A stretch of 64,000 bases of DNA from Deltaproteobacteria bacterium (GTDB taxonomy: Bacteria; Desulfobacterota; Desulfobacteria; Desulfobacterales; JAFDMD01), in the NCBI GenBank assembly GCA_019306065.1, contig JAFDMF010000005.1, positions 64,843 to 128,842 on the forward strand, in the 5' to 3' direction. The notes beneath the pieces are model-generated. The model worked only from the letters and a program-made list of their open reading frames with translations, was not told where the DNA came from and searched no databases. Both the position numbers and the translations under genes were made by a program. Each line of letters opens with the position of its first letter. Within the stretch, counting starts at the first letter, position 1. Shown here piece by piece: positions 25,687 through 33,702 of this stretch.

Positions 25687-27321
25687 TTATTTTATATGGG
25701 GTATAAAATCAGGAACCGTAACCGCCAATCTCGCCTTTGCTTTAAATTTTTCATATAGAGCGCTAACCCCTATAAGCCCTACTCCTTCTCTGCGCTGGGT
25801 TCGTTCTTCTATTGGTCCGTAAGTGGTTACAGGCGTATATAATCCGTTTGTAATCGGAGCCTTAAGATATTTTAAATCATCGTCGTTTTCTCTTGTTACA
25901 ACCTCTTCAAGAGACCATTTTACATCTACAGGTTCCAAAATAAGATCATCTGCCGTATTAGGCTTTCCGTCTTTGCCGAAATTGATTGCTCGCGCTACAA
26001 ATTGAACTCCGTGCGGAGGATAAGCAGCTCCGCTGCTTACTCTTGCTCTGCCTATTGCAGGAAAAATTTCAATGCCGTCTATTTTATTAAAAACCGTAAT
26101 TCCCTCGTTATATTGGGCATCTTTTACTTTAAGGGTTAATATTCTTTTTCCCGTTGCAGTTTTATTGTTTAACCTAAGTTCGCAGACTAATTTTGTATCG
26201 TCTATTCTTGCAAGTTTTTTTATTTTAACATTTGCATCCGAAAATGTAATATCGCCGGCTTTTATATTTTTCGGAAAACCGCTTCCTATTAACGTTAAAT
26301 TTTGAATTAAATCAGCGCTGTTTTTTAACGCCTGCGGATAATGAGCAATAACATTTAATTTGTCTGTAATTTTTACAAACTTTTCATCTCCGTAGCTGTT
26401 TGTATCCTGAATAACTGTCCACCATTTTCCCTTAAATTCGTTATTTCTATCATTTAAATCAAAAACCCCTTCTATTCTTCCTGTAAATGCAGACGGAGCA
26501 AGCGAGTATCTAATATGATATTCGCCGTAAAGAACAGCCTCGCCTTCGATTTTAAGCGTAATTCCGTTTTCGTATTTAACCTGTTTTGCAATAAGATATT
26601 CATCCTCTCCTTTTGCAGAATTCGGTTTAAAGGTATACATTCCTTCGTAATATCCTATTCCGGGCTGATAACCGGTTATTTTCCATTCTCCTGTAAGGTC
26701 TTGCTCTTTTCTATTTTTTAACCATGTTTTCCATTCTTCCGAATTAAAGGGAAACAGTTTTGAAAGCGGTTCGGTTAATTGATCGGACTCTTTGGGCCAA
26801 TCCATCTCCCGCATTTGAGGAACCGTAGTAGGATAATATCCAAGATGCAAATTTCTGTTTTCTTTCCACTGAGATAAGGTCATTCTGTGGGAGGCTATTT
26901 TCCCGTAGGTGTGGCATCTGACGCATGCGGTATAGATTCTTTTTTCTTCTTGATTTAAAGGTATTTCTCTATACTGGCTGTTTTCGTCGCTGTTTATATA
27001 GCTGATTTTTGCCATCTCCGCAGGAGATAAGCATAAGTATTTACTTAATTCTTTAACAAGAGGATAAAAACCGCTCTCTGTTACCGGAGCGCTGTTTAAC
27101 CTCATCATTCTAGTTATAACAACCTTCCATTCTTCCGGAGTTTTTCTTGTTTCCTCTATAACTTCAATAGTTCCGTTTGCACTCGCTTTATGACAAGCTC
27201 CGCATTGCTGCCTTATTATAGAAGATTTCGGAATTAAGGTTTCGGCATATCCGATTGAAGATATTAAAAAAATGATAAGCAGCGGTATTATATAATAATG
27301 TTTTGCAGATATTTTTTGCAT
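25687..27321 (-). CDS. qhpA: quinohemoprotein amine dehydrogenase alpha subunit (dihaem cytochrome c)
   Basis: This 544-residue periplasmic subunit has a signal peptide (about 1-26, ending IGYA). Two c-type haem motifs, CGACH (40-44) and CVRCH (133-137), form the N-terminal dihaem domain. Three beta-rich domains follow (about 190-300, 330-420 and 430-540). This order and length are those of the 60-kDa QHNDH alpha subunit, which takes electrons from CTQ. It is the first gene of the locus, and the order qhpA-D-C-B is the same as in aerobic bacteria. A terminator-like hairpin lies in its 5' leader. Confidence 0.93.
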   Translation of the reverse strand: MQKISAKHYYIIPLLIIFLISSIGYAETLIPKSSIIRQQCGACHKASANGTIEVIEETRKTPEEWKVVITRMMRLNSAPVTESGFYPLVKELSKYLCLSPAEMAKISYINSDENSQYREIPLNQEEKRIYTACVRCHTYGKIASHRMTLSQWKENRNLHLGYYPTTVPQMREMDWPKESDQLTEPLSKLFPFNSEEWKTWLKNRKEQDLTGEWKITGYQPGIGYYEGMYTFKPNSAKGEDEYLIAKQVKYENGITLKIEGEAVLYGEYHIRYSLAPSAFTGRIEGVFDLNDRNNEFKGKWWTVIQDTNSYGDEKFVKITDKLNVIAHYPQALKNSADLIQNLTLIGSGFPKNIKAGDITFSDANVKIKKLARIDDTKLVCELRLNNKTATGKRILTLKVKDAQYNEGITVFNKIDGIEIFPAIGRARVSSGAAYPPHGVQFVARAINFGKDGKPNTADDLILEPVDVKWSLEEVVTRENDDDLKYLKAPITNGLYTPVTTYGPIEERTQRREGVGLIGVSALYEKFKAKARLAVTVPDFIPHIK

Positions 27322-27664
27322 ATTTCACTCCTTGTTATTTCAATAGAGCCGTTAAAAAAGACGAGATAAAACATAATAATCATCCCGTCTGATAAAAATA
27401 CAGATGAATTATAATAAAAAAAAATAATTTTACTTGTTACCACCTTTTTGTTTTTATATTCAAGAAAAAAATCAAACCTATATTTTTTCTATTATAAAAT
27501 ATCTTGCGGAAAAGATTTGATATTATATAATATATTTTATTTGTAAAATTAAAAAAGAAGCAATAAATGTCGGATATAGAGCATGCAAAATTTGCAAGCC
27601 GTAAATTTAAATTAAAAATAAAATGATTAAAATAAAATGATTAAAATAAAATTATATAAGTAAA
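27322..27664. other. divergent intergenic region between qhpA and aroB
   Basis: These 343 AT-rich bases must hold the promoters for qhpA (minus) and aroB (plus). A terminator-like hairpin sits on the qhpA side. No regulatory gene such as qhpR, and no recognisable riboswitch, is present. Confidence 0.5.
27354..27390 (-). promoter_or_regulatory. terminator-like hairpin in the qhpA leader
   Basis: Arms AGACGGGAT and ATCTCGTCT (minus strand, one G-U pair) enclose a 14-base loop and are followed by six U residues. The structure lies about 33 bp upstream of the qhpA ATG. There is no upstream minus-strand gene to terminate, because aroB is divergent, so an attenuator is plausible. Confidence 0.5.
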
Positions 27665-28702
27665 ATGAAACAGATTAAAATAAAAAGTTCCGCAGGAGAT
27701 TCGGCTATATTTATAAACGAGAAGATAAAAAACGCCGATAAATATATCTGTGCGGAAAAAAGAATTATTATAACCGATTCTAACGTAAAAAGATATTATG
27801 AAGATATCTTTCCGTCTGCCGATATTATTGAAATTAAAAGCGGAGAAGCAAATAAAAATCTTGATACGATACAATATATTTATAATAAATTTATAGAGTT
27901 GGATGTAGATCGTTCATCCTTTATTCTATGTATAGGCGGAGGGGTTATAACAGACATTGCCGGATTTGCGGCATCTACTTTTGCAAGAGGCGTTAAATTC
28001 GGATTTATACCCACCACCCTGCTGGCTCAAATTGACGCGGCAGTCGGCGGAAAAAACGGCGTTGATTTTAGCGGCTATAAAAACATAATAGGAAATATTA
28101 ATCAGCCGGAGTTTGTTATTTGCGATTCTTATTTTTTGAAGACGTTACCGAAAAAAGAGGTTTTATGCGGGCTTGCGGAGGCGGTTAAAGCCGGAGCTAT
28201 AAAAGATGAGTCTTTATTTGCCTTTATAGAAAAAAATTATAAAAAAGCCATAAATCTTGATCCCGATGTTATAGAGCATATTATTTACGAATCTGTTCTT
28301 ATAAAAGCAAATATTGTAAATGCGGACGCAAAAGAAACGGGAGAGCGGAAACTTCTTAATTTCGGGCATACGTTCGGTCATGCCATAGAATTAATATATA
28401 ATATAAGACACGGAGAAGCGATAAGCATAGGTATGATAATATCTGCTCTTATCTCTGTAAAAAAAGGCTTGTTATCCGAATCTGATTTTTACAGGATAAA
28501 AAATCTGCTTATAAATTTAAATCTTGCGCCGGATAAATCGATTAAGTTTGATATGGAGCAGGCAATAGATTCTTTAAAAAGGGATAAAAAACGAGCCGGA
28601 AATAAAATAGATTTCATTCTGCTTAAATCTATAGGCAAAGCCGTAAGAGAGCCTATAGATTTAAATGAATTGGCGCATGCCGCCGAATTTTTGAACGCCT
28701 AA
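27665..28702 (+). CDS. aroB: 3-dehydroquinate synthase
   Basis: This 345-residue enzyme converts DAHP to 3-dehydroquinate, the second step of the shikimate pathway, using NAD and a divalent metal. Family motifs are the NAD-binding CIGGGVITDIAGFAAS, the loop IPTTLLAQIDAAVGGKNGV, the ligand region GLAEAVKAGAI, and NFGHTFGHAIE with metal-binding histidines. Length is typical. It is divergent from the qhp locus; a DAHP synthase-chorismate mutase gene converges on it from the other strand. Confidence 0.95.
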   Translation: MKQIKIKSSAGDSAIFINEKIKNADKYICAEKRIIITDSNVKRYYEDIFPSADIIEIKSGEANKNLDTIQYIYNKFIELDVDRSSFILCIGGGVITDIAGFAASTFARGVKFGFIPTTLLAQIDAAVGGKNGVDFSGYKNIIGNINQPEFVICDSYFLKTLPKKEVLCGLAEAVKAGAIKDESLFAFIEKNYKKAINLDPDVIEHIIYESVLIKANIVNADAKETGERKLLNFGHTFGHAIELIYNIRHGEAISIGMIISALISVKKGLLSESDFYRIKNLLINLNLAPDKSIKFDMEQAIDSLKRDKKRAGNKIDFILLKSIGKAVREPIDLNELAHAAEFLNA

Positions 28703-28847
28703 TTTCTTCAATTTAACGGAATTCCTATTAAACTCTCCAAAAGATCCGCTTTTCGCCTTTGTGTATAAATAAAAAATTCGCTGAAACATTTCTTTATTCC
28801 GGATGAGAAATTAAGAATATCCAAAATAGTTCGCCTTGTTTTTTTTA

Positions 28848-29918
28848 TTATTTTCTTTGAATGCCTATAGATTCCTGATGTATTTTGCTAAACAGCTTTA
28901 ACATAAATTCCTCCGAAAGATTATATTTTTTTCCGGCGGATATTCTGCTTTCCGCTATTGCATTCCATCTTTCAGGCTGAAATATCGAAACCTTTTTTAA
29001 CTTTTTCTTTTTACCTATAGTTTCAGAAAGTTCTCTTCTTTTAGCAAGAAGATCTATTATTTTGTAATCTACTTTATCTATTTCTTCTCTTACATTTTCT
29101 ATCTCAAGATAGAATTTTTTATCATTTATATATTCTTTTTTAAACTGTAAGTTATCTAAAAGGGTTTTAAGATCTTTGGGGCGCAGCTGCTGGGCAGAAT
29201 CGCTTAAAGCTACATCCGGGTTTATATGAGATTCTATCATTAAGCCGTCATATAAAAGATCCATTGCGATTTGAGAAACGGATGAAAGTAATTCTCGGTT
29301 TCCGCATATATGGCTCGGATCGCATATAATAGGAATCTGGGGAATTCTTCTTCTAAGTTCTACCACCAATTCCCATTCCGGTACGTTTCTGTATTCGTAT
29401 TGTTTAAATGAAGAAAATCCTCTGTGAATAGCCGCTATTTTTGTAATTCCTGCCCTATTAAGCCTTTCTATTGCTCCTATCCATAAATCAATATCCGGGT
29501 TTACAGGATTTTTAATCATTACAGGAATATCTATTCCTTTTAAAGAATCTGCAATCTCTTGAACAGTAAAAGGATTCACTGTTGTTCTTGCTCCTATCCA
29601 TAAAATATCTATTTCATTATCAAGCGCCTCTTTTATATGACCGCTGTTTGCAACCTCTACCGTAACAGGTAAATTAAACCTTTTTCCCGCTTCTTTAAGC
29701 CAGCCCAAACCGGCTTCGCCTACTCCTTCAAATGAATTAGGTCTTGTGCGGGGTTTCCATATTCCGGCTCTTAATACATTGACGTTAAATTTTGAAAGCT
29801 CTTCGGCAGTTTCCATAACCTGCTCGTAAGATTCCGCGCTGCATGGTCCAGCTATTATTAATTTCTCTTTTTTTTTTATTTTCCAGCTGTCTATATTATC
29901 TATTATTAAATTTTTCAA
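28848..29918 (-). CDS. bifunctional DAHP synthase-chorismate mutase
   Basis: Residues 1 to about 258 form a type I-beta (AroF/KDO8PS-like) DAHP synthase: IIAGPCSAES, LRAGIWKPRTRPNSFEG, MIKNPVNP and the metal site ICDPSHICGN. After a short linker, residues about 268-352 form an AroQ chorismate mutase helix bundle (VREEIDKVDYKIIDLLAKR, then KIHQESIGIQ). Such fusions join entry to the shikimate pathway with formation of prephenate and allow feedback control by prephenate or chorismate. The start overlaps the preceding 89-residue gene by 23 bp. Prephenate matters here because it is the proposed oxygen donor of U32 hydroxylases. Confidence 0.92.
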   Translation of the reverse strand: MKNLIIDNIDSWKIKKKEKLIIAGPCSAESYEQVMETAEELSKFNVNVLRAGIWKPRTRPNSFEGVGEAGLGWLKEAGKRFNLPVTVEVANSGHIKEALDNEIDILWIGARTTVNPFTVQEIADSLKGIDIPVMIKNPVNPDIDLWIGAIERLNRAGITKIAAIHRGFSSFKQYEYRNVPEWELVVELRRRIPQIPIICDPSHICGNRELLSSVSQIAMDLLYDGLMIESHINPDVALSDSAQQLRPKDLKTLLDNLQFKKEYINDKKFYLEIENVREEIDKVDYKIIDLLAKRRELSETIGKKKKLKKVSIFQPERWNAIAESRISAGKKYNLSEEFMLKLFSKIHQESIGIQRK

Positions 29919-30165
29919 AAAGTCTCCTTACCGCAGGCATTATATATATATTTTCCAGATCTACATCCGCCATATAAGCAGATAAAACATCTATTTTATT
30001 TTTCAGCTTTTTATGTTTGTCCATTATAAAGATATATTCTCCTTTTATTTTACATAAACCGCTTTTTACCCGTATGCCGGCTGTTTTTAAATTTTTCTCC
30101 TTTACCTTAATTCCAATCTGTTCGGCTATATTTATTAAATTGCTATATATTTCTTCGTTATTCAT
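29896..30165 (-). CDS. conserved-looking small soluble protein
   Basis: This 89-residue protein starts MNNEEIYSNLINIAEQIGI and contains KTAGIRVKSGLCKIKGE and YIFIMDKHKKLKNKIDVLSA. It overlaps the DAHP synthase start by 23 bp, which indicates a shared transcript. No motif is recognised, and nothing suggests membrane insertion or metal binding. The overlap is the main support for it being real. Confidence 0.6.
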   Translation of the reverse strand: MNNEEIYSNLINIAEQIGIKVKEKNLKTAGIRVKSGLCKIKGEYIFIMDKHKKLKNKIDVLSAYMADVDLENIYIMPAVRRLFEKFNNR

Positions 30166-30407
30166 TTTTAATATACAAAACTGCAGTTATTTATATTTTT
30201 TACAAAGCTGCAATCGACTTTCGTTGATAATATCAGGCGTAATATAAGTCAAGTTTTTAAGCATATTTTTTGCAAAAAGCTTTGGGCGGATTGGTTGAAG
30301 ATGCAGAAAAAACGGCAAAGCGTTTTTTTGCTTGTCTTTAAAAATAATGAAAACGTAGAACGTGAGCGCGAGTAAAGCGGGCATTCCTCTCAAACAACTT
30401 TTTATGT

Positions 30408-30620
30408 TTACTGGAACAGATATAAATCGGTTTTTTCGGGGTTGAGCCATAGCAAAATGCGATCATAAAAATGATTCGTCAGGAAAAAGAAAAAGCTAAA
30501 CCCTGCATATATAATAGTTTCTATCCCATAATCAAAAAACAAGGATATAAGCGCTATAATAAACATCAAACCGCCAAGCAGCTTTCCGAGTAATAGAAAA
30601 GGTTTTCTTAACCACATCAT
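30408..30620 (-). CDS. small two-helix membrane protein
   Basis: This 70-residue product has two hydrophobic segments (about 8-28 and 34-50) and an aromatic C-terminal part ending NPEKTDLYLFQ. It resembles short uncharacterised inner-membrane proteins. It has no clear operon partner. Its existence is plausible but not certain. Confidence 0.45.
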   Translation of the reverse strand: MMWLRKPFLLLGKLLGGLMFIIALISLFFDYGIETIIYAGFSFFFFLTNHFYDRILLWLNPEKTDLYLFQ

Positions 30621-30731
30621 TGGATAAAAAAAATATGGATTTTATAACTTTCATTTATTTACTTCCTTTGATCAATATAACGCCGTAAATCACAGACAGT
30701 TAAAAATAGCGAGAAGAACAAACGGCGCTTC

Positions 30732-31445
30732 TTACCGTTCGAGCGCATGTGATTGGTATGCAAAATTAGATAATTTTCTTATTTCAATTATTTTTTTTAT
30801 CACATACTTTGCTAAATATTTTGTATCGTTATTAGTTCCAGAGTAGCCAAATGACATTGCAATAGTGATTATTGAAGCATTTTGGATTAAACCACTACAT
30901 TTTTGAAAAAAATGATCTCGTTTTTCTTGAGGCCAAAGTTCTGATTCTAAATACATAACGCTGTTATTAAATATATCAATATCTAAGTCAAAAGCATATT
31001 GTTTTGACTTTTTTACAGCACACATATCTTCGATTTTCTGGCGAACATATTGCTTTGTATTGTAACTTTCTAAAAAGTCAGGTAAAAAAGCTATTTCAGT
31101 ATCTTCTTGGCTACAATAGAAGTGAACCTCATCAAATATTCCCTTGATTATTGCAGGAGCTATAAAACCATCCTGTGAGACATAGTTGTCCCTTACCATG
31201 TTAAATAAATCAGTTAATTCAAGCTGCGATATTTTAGATAATGATTTTTCACATTGAAAATCATTTATAGCATCCCAATGATAATCAACATGATATAGGC
31301 TCAATGGCGAGCTGATTTTCATCTGATCAATATAGCTAATCCATGCCCAAAAAGCCCATTTGTGATTATCCATGAGCCAAATATTTGGATATATTTCTTT
31401 GTAAAACGTATGATTATTAATAATATAATTGTCGAATTTTGTCAT
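30732..31445 (-). CDS. UPF0489 family protein
   Basis: This 237-residue protein has the features of UPF0489, which shares an arginase-like fold. The conserved blocks are IWLMDNHKWAFWAW, the metal-type motif YHVDYHWDAIND, YAFDLDIDIFNN and ITIAMSFGYSGT. It lacks a signal peptide or membrane helix. The biochemical role of the family is not established. It stands alone, next to a decayed transposase region. Confidence 0.8.
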   Translation of the reverse strand: MTKFDNYIINNHTFYKEIYPNIWLMDNHKWAFWAWISYIDQMKISSPLSLYHVDYHWDAINDFQCEKSLSKISQLELTDLFNMVRDNYVSQDGFIAPAIIKGIFDEVHFYCSQEDTEIAFLPDFLESYNTKQYVRQKIEDMCAVKKSKQYAFDLDIDIFNNSVMYLESELWPQEKRDHFFQKCSGLIQNASIITIAMSFGYSGTNNDTKYLAKYVIKKIIEIRKLSNFAYQSHALER

Positions 31446-31742
31446 AAATATAGCGATCTCATATGTCTAACAGTTGTTAATAGATAGCTGTTTTGTACAT
31501 CTATTTTTATATTATAATAAAAAAAATGGAAATATTGGCTATATCCCGCCTTTTTTCCAAAAACTTTTATTTTTCCATTTAATACCGTATCATATTTTTT
31601 TATACTGATAAGGTATAAGAAGCGCTTTAATATTACCGTAAAGTATTAAACAGAAAATTTTATAGGCAGGTTTCAACCGAATATTTCTAATAAAATTTCA
31701 GGTTACCCGCAAAACATTTCGTCCCTACGGGACTTTTGCGTT
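31446..31742. other. gene-free AT-rich stretch before IS remnant
   Basis: About 300 bp hold no supported gene. A short hairpin GTCCCTACGGGAC (31721-31733) precedes the transposase remnant and could be a relic of an IS200-type end. Confidence 0.4.
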
Positions 31743-32165
31743 TTTGCGGTTAAAGACAGAGCGTCCCTTATTAAATCAACATGGAAAGATGAATTATATA
31801 AATATATCACAGGTATTATCCAGAATAATAAATATAAATTAATCGCTATAAATGGCATGCCCGATCATATTCATATTTTTATATAATATAAGCCTCATCA
31901 ACTAATTCCCGATTTATTACAAGATATAAAAGGAGGTTCGTCAGGCTGGATAAATAAAAAAAAACTTACAATAGGTTGTTTTTATTGGCAGAAAGGTTAC
32001 GGCTGTTTCTTATATTCCCATTCTCAAATTAATAACGTAGTAAAATATATTATGAATCAAGAACAACATCATAAAAAGAAAACCTTTCAAGAAGAATATT
32101 TAAAATTATTGGAAAAGTTTAATGTCTCCTATGACGAAAAATATATATTAAAAAACGTTGTATAA
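31743..32165 (+). pseudogene. tnpA: IS200/IS605-family Y1 transposase remnant
   Basis: The frame lacks a start and an N-terminus. It reads FAVKDRASLIKSTWKDELY, then the HUH-type block LIAINGMPDHIHIFI followed at once by a TAA stop. The rest continues with IPDLLQDIKGGSSGWINKK, FYWQKGYGCF, QINNVVKYIMNQEQHHKK and TFQEEYLKLLEKF to a stop at 32163. These are the blocks of small single-tyrosine transposases. Missing N-terminus plus the internal stop show it is inactive. Confidence 0.8.
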
Positions 32166-32338
32166 TATTTCAATTTTTTATAAAGCATCAGGTTGTTAAC
32201 ATAAAAAATTCTATTATTATCAACAAAAGCGCTTATATTGATAATTTGTAGAATAAGATTCGGACAAAATTGAAATTAAAAGAATCTTTTGCAAGCAGAC
32301 ATAAAAAAAGCAATCAAATAAGCGCAATCTAATAATAA

Positions 32339-32441
32339 AAATCGGGACGCCAGGATAGAAACAAGCTACAAAACAGGAAAGCCGAATGGCTTAATTGGTT
32401 AGTCGCCGATATTGAAACAGGAAATATAAAGGCTTATGGAT
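32339..32441 (+). other. open C-terminal-like fragment overlapping murA start
   Basis: One plus frame is open for about 33 codons, reads NRKAEWLNWLVADIETGNIK and ends in TAA overlapping the murA start by four codons. The composition is protein-like, but no start codon or family is recognised. It may be the tail of a gene lost upstream. Confidence 0.25.
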
Positions 32442-33692
32442 AAAATAATAATAAAAGGCGGAAAATCTTTAAAAGGAGAGGTAAAAATAAGCGGCGCAAA
32501 AAATGCAGCGCTGCCTATACTTATATCCTCTCTTTTAACGGACGGAACATGCAAATATAATAATGTTCCGGCTCTTAACGACATTAAAAGCGTAAATTTT
32601 CTTTTGGAAAACCTCGGAGCAAAGGTAGTTAAAACCGGCGCTGGAAGCCTGTCTATAAATTCTGAAAATTTTAATAATCATAAAACCTCTTACGAACTTG
32701 TACGTAAAATGAGAGCCTCGATTCTGGTATTAGGACCTCTTTTGGCGCGTTTGAAAAAAGCGGAAGTGTCTTTTCCAGGGGGCTGCGCTATAGGAGCAAG
32801 ACCTGTAGATCTGCATTTAAAAGGTTTGGCGGCGCTTGGAGCGAAGATTGAAATTAAAAACGGTTATATAAAAGCCTTTTGCAGTCAACTGAAAGGAGCG
32901 GACATATATTTTGATTTTCCTACCGTTACCGGCGCGGAAAATCTTATGATGGCTGCAAGCTTGGCAAAAGGAACAACCGTGCTTAAAAACTGCGCAAAAG
33001 AACCTGAAGTAATAGAACTGGCAGATGTTTTAAATAAAATGGGCGCAAAAATAAAAGGAGCCGGAACCCCGACAATAGAGATTATAGGAGTAAAAGAATT
33101 AAAACCTGCAGAGGTTGCGATTATGCCGGACAGAATCGAAGTCGGAACCTTCATAATAGCGGCAGCTCTTACAAACGGAGATATTCTTATCAAAGGATGC
33201 GCTCCAAAACATTTGGAAGCGGTTATAAATAAATTGAAAGAAGCCGGAGCAGATATTATAGTGAAAAATAATAATATAAGAGCGATAGGAAATAAAGAGA
33301 TAAAAAGCGCAGATATAAAAACTCTTCCTTATCCGGGTTTTCCTACAGATATGCAGGCTCAGTTTATGGTTCTTATGTGTTTTGGAAACGGAGTAAGTAT
33401 GATTGAAGAATCTGTGTTTGAAAACAGACTTATTCATGTAAGCGAATTGAATCGTATGGGAGCAGATATTAAAGTTTCCGGCAATAAGGCTATGGTAAAA
33501 GGAGTTAAGTTTTTATCAGGCGCGCCTGTTATGGCAAGCGATTTACGCGCAAGCGCGTCTTTGGTTCTTGCGGGGCTTGCGGCAAAAGGCGTAACCGAAA
33601 TAAACAGAATCTATCATCTGGACAGAGGCTATGAAAATATAGAGGCAAAATTTTCGGCTTTGGGGGCTGATATAAAAAGAATCTCCGTTTAA
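32436..33692 (+). CDS. murA: UDP-N-acetylglucosamine 1-carboxyvinyltransferase
   Basis: This 418-residue enzyme transfers enolpyruvate from PEP to UDP-GlcNAc, the first committed step of peptidoglycan synthesis. The catalytic loop is FPGGCAIGARPVDLH with C117, equivalent to the fosfomycin-target Cys115 of E. coli. Other conserved segments are SGAKNAALPIL, ENLMMAAS and the late YPGFPTDMQAQF. It is full length and lies 10 bp before comEC. Confidence 0.96.
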   Translation: MDKIIIKGGKSLKGEVKISGAKNAALPILISSLLTDGTCKYNNVPALNDIKSVNFLLENLGAKVVKTGAGSLSINSENFNNHKTSYELVRKMRASILVLGPLLARLKKAEVSFPGGCAIGARPVDLHLKGLAALGAKIEIKNGYIKAFCSQLKGADIYFDFPTVTGAENLMMAASLAKGTTVLKNCAKEPEVIELADVLNKMGAKIKGAGTPTIEIIGVKELKPAEVAIMPDRIEVGTFIIAAALTNGDILIKGCAPKHLEAVINKLKEAGADIIVKNNNIRAIGNKEIKSADIKTLPYPGFPTDMQAQFMVLMCFGNGVSMIEESVFENRLIHVSELNRMGADIKVSGNKAMVKGVKFLSGAPVMASDLRASASLVLAGLAAKGVTEINRIYHLDRGYENIEAKFSALGADIKRISV

Positions 33693-33702
33693 AATAAATA
33701 AA

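Noticed and set aside
28708-28838. Open minus-strand stretch ending RRKADLLESLIGIPLN between aroB and DAHP synthase
   Set aside because: It is about 40 codons with no clear start, ribosome site or recognised family, so it may be chance or a small relic.
30187-30450. 87-residue minus-strand frame MAQPRKNRF...
   Set aside because: It overlaps the more plausible membrane protein at 30408-30620, has a random-looking composition and no ribosome site or family.
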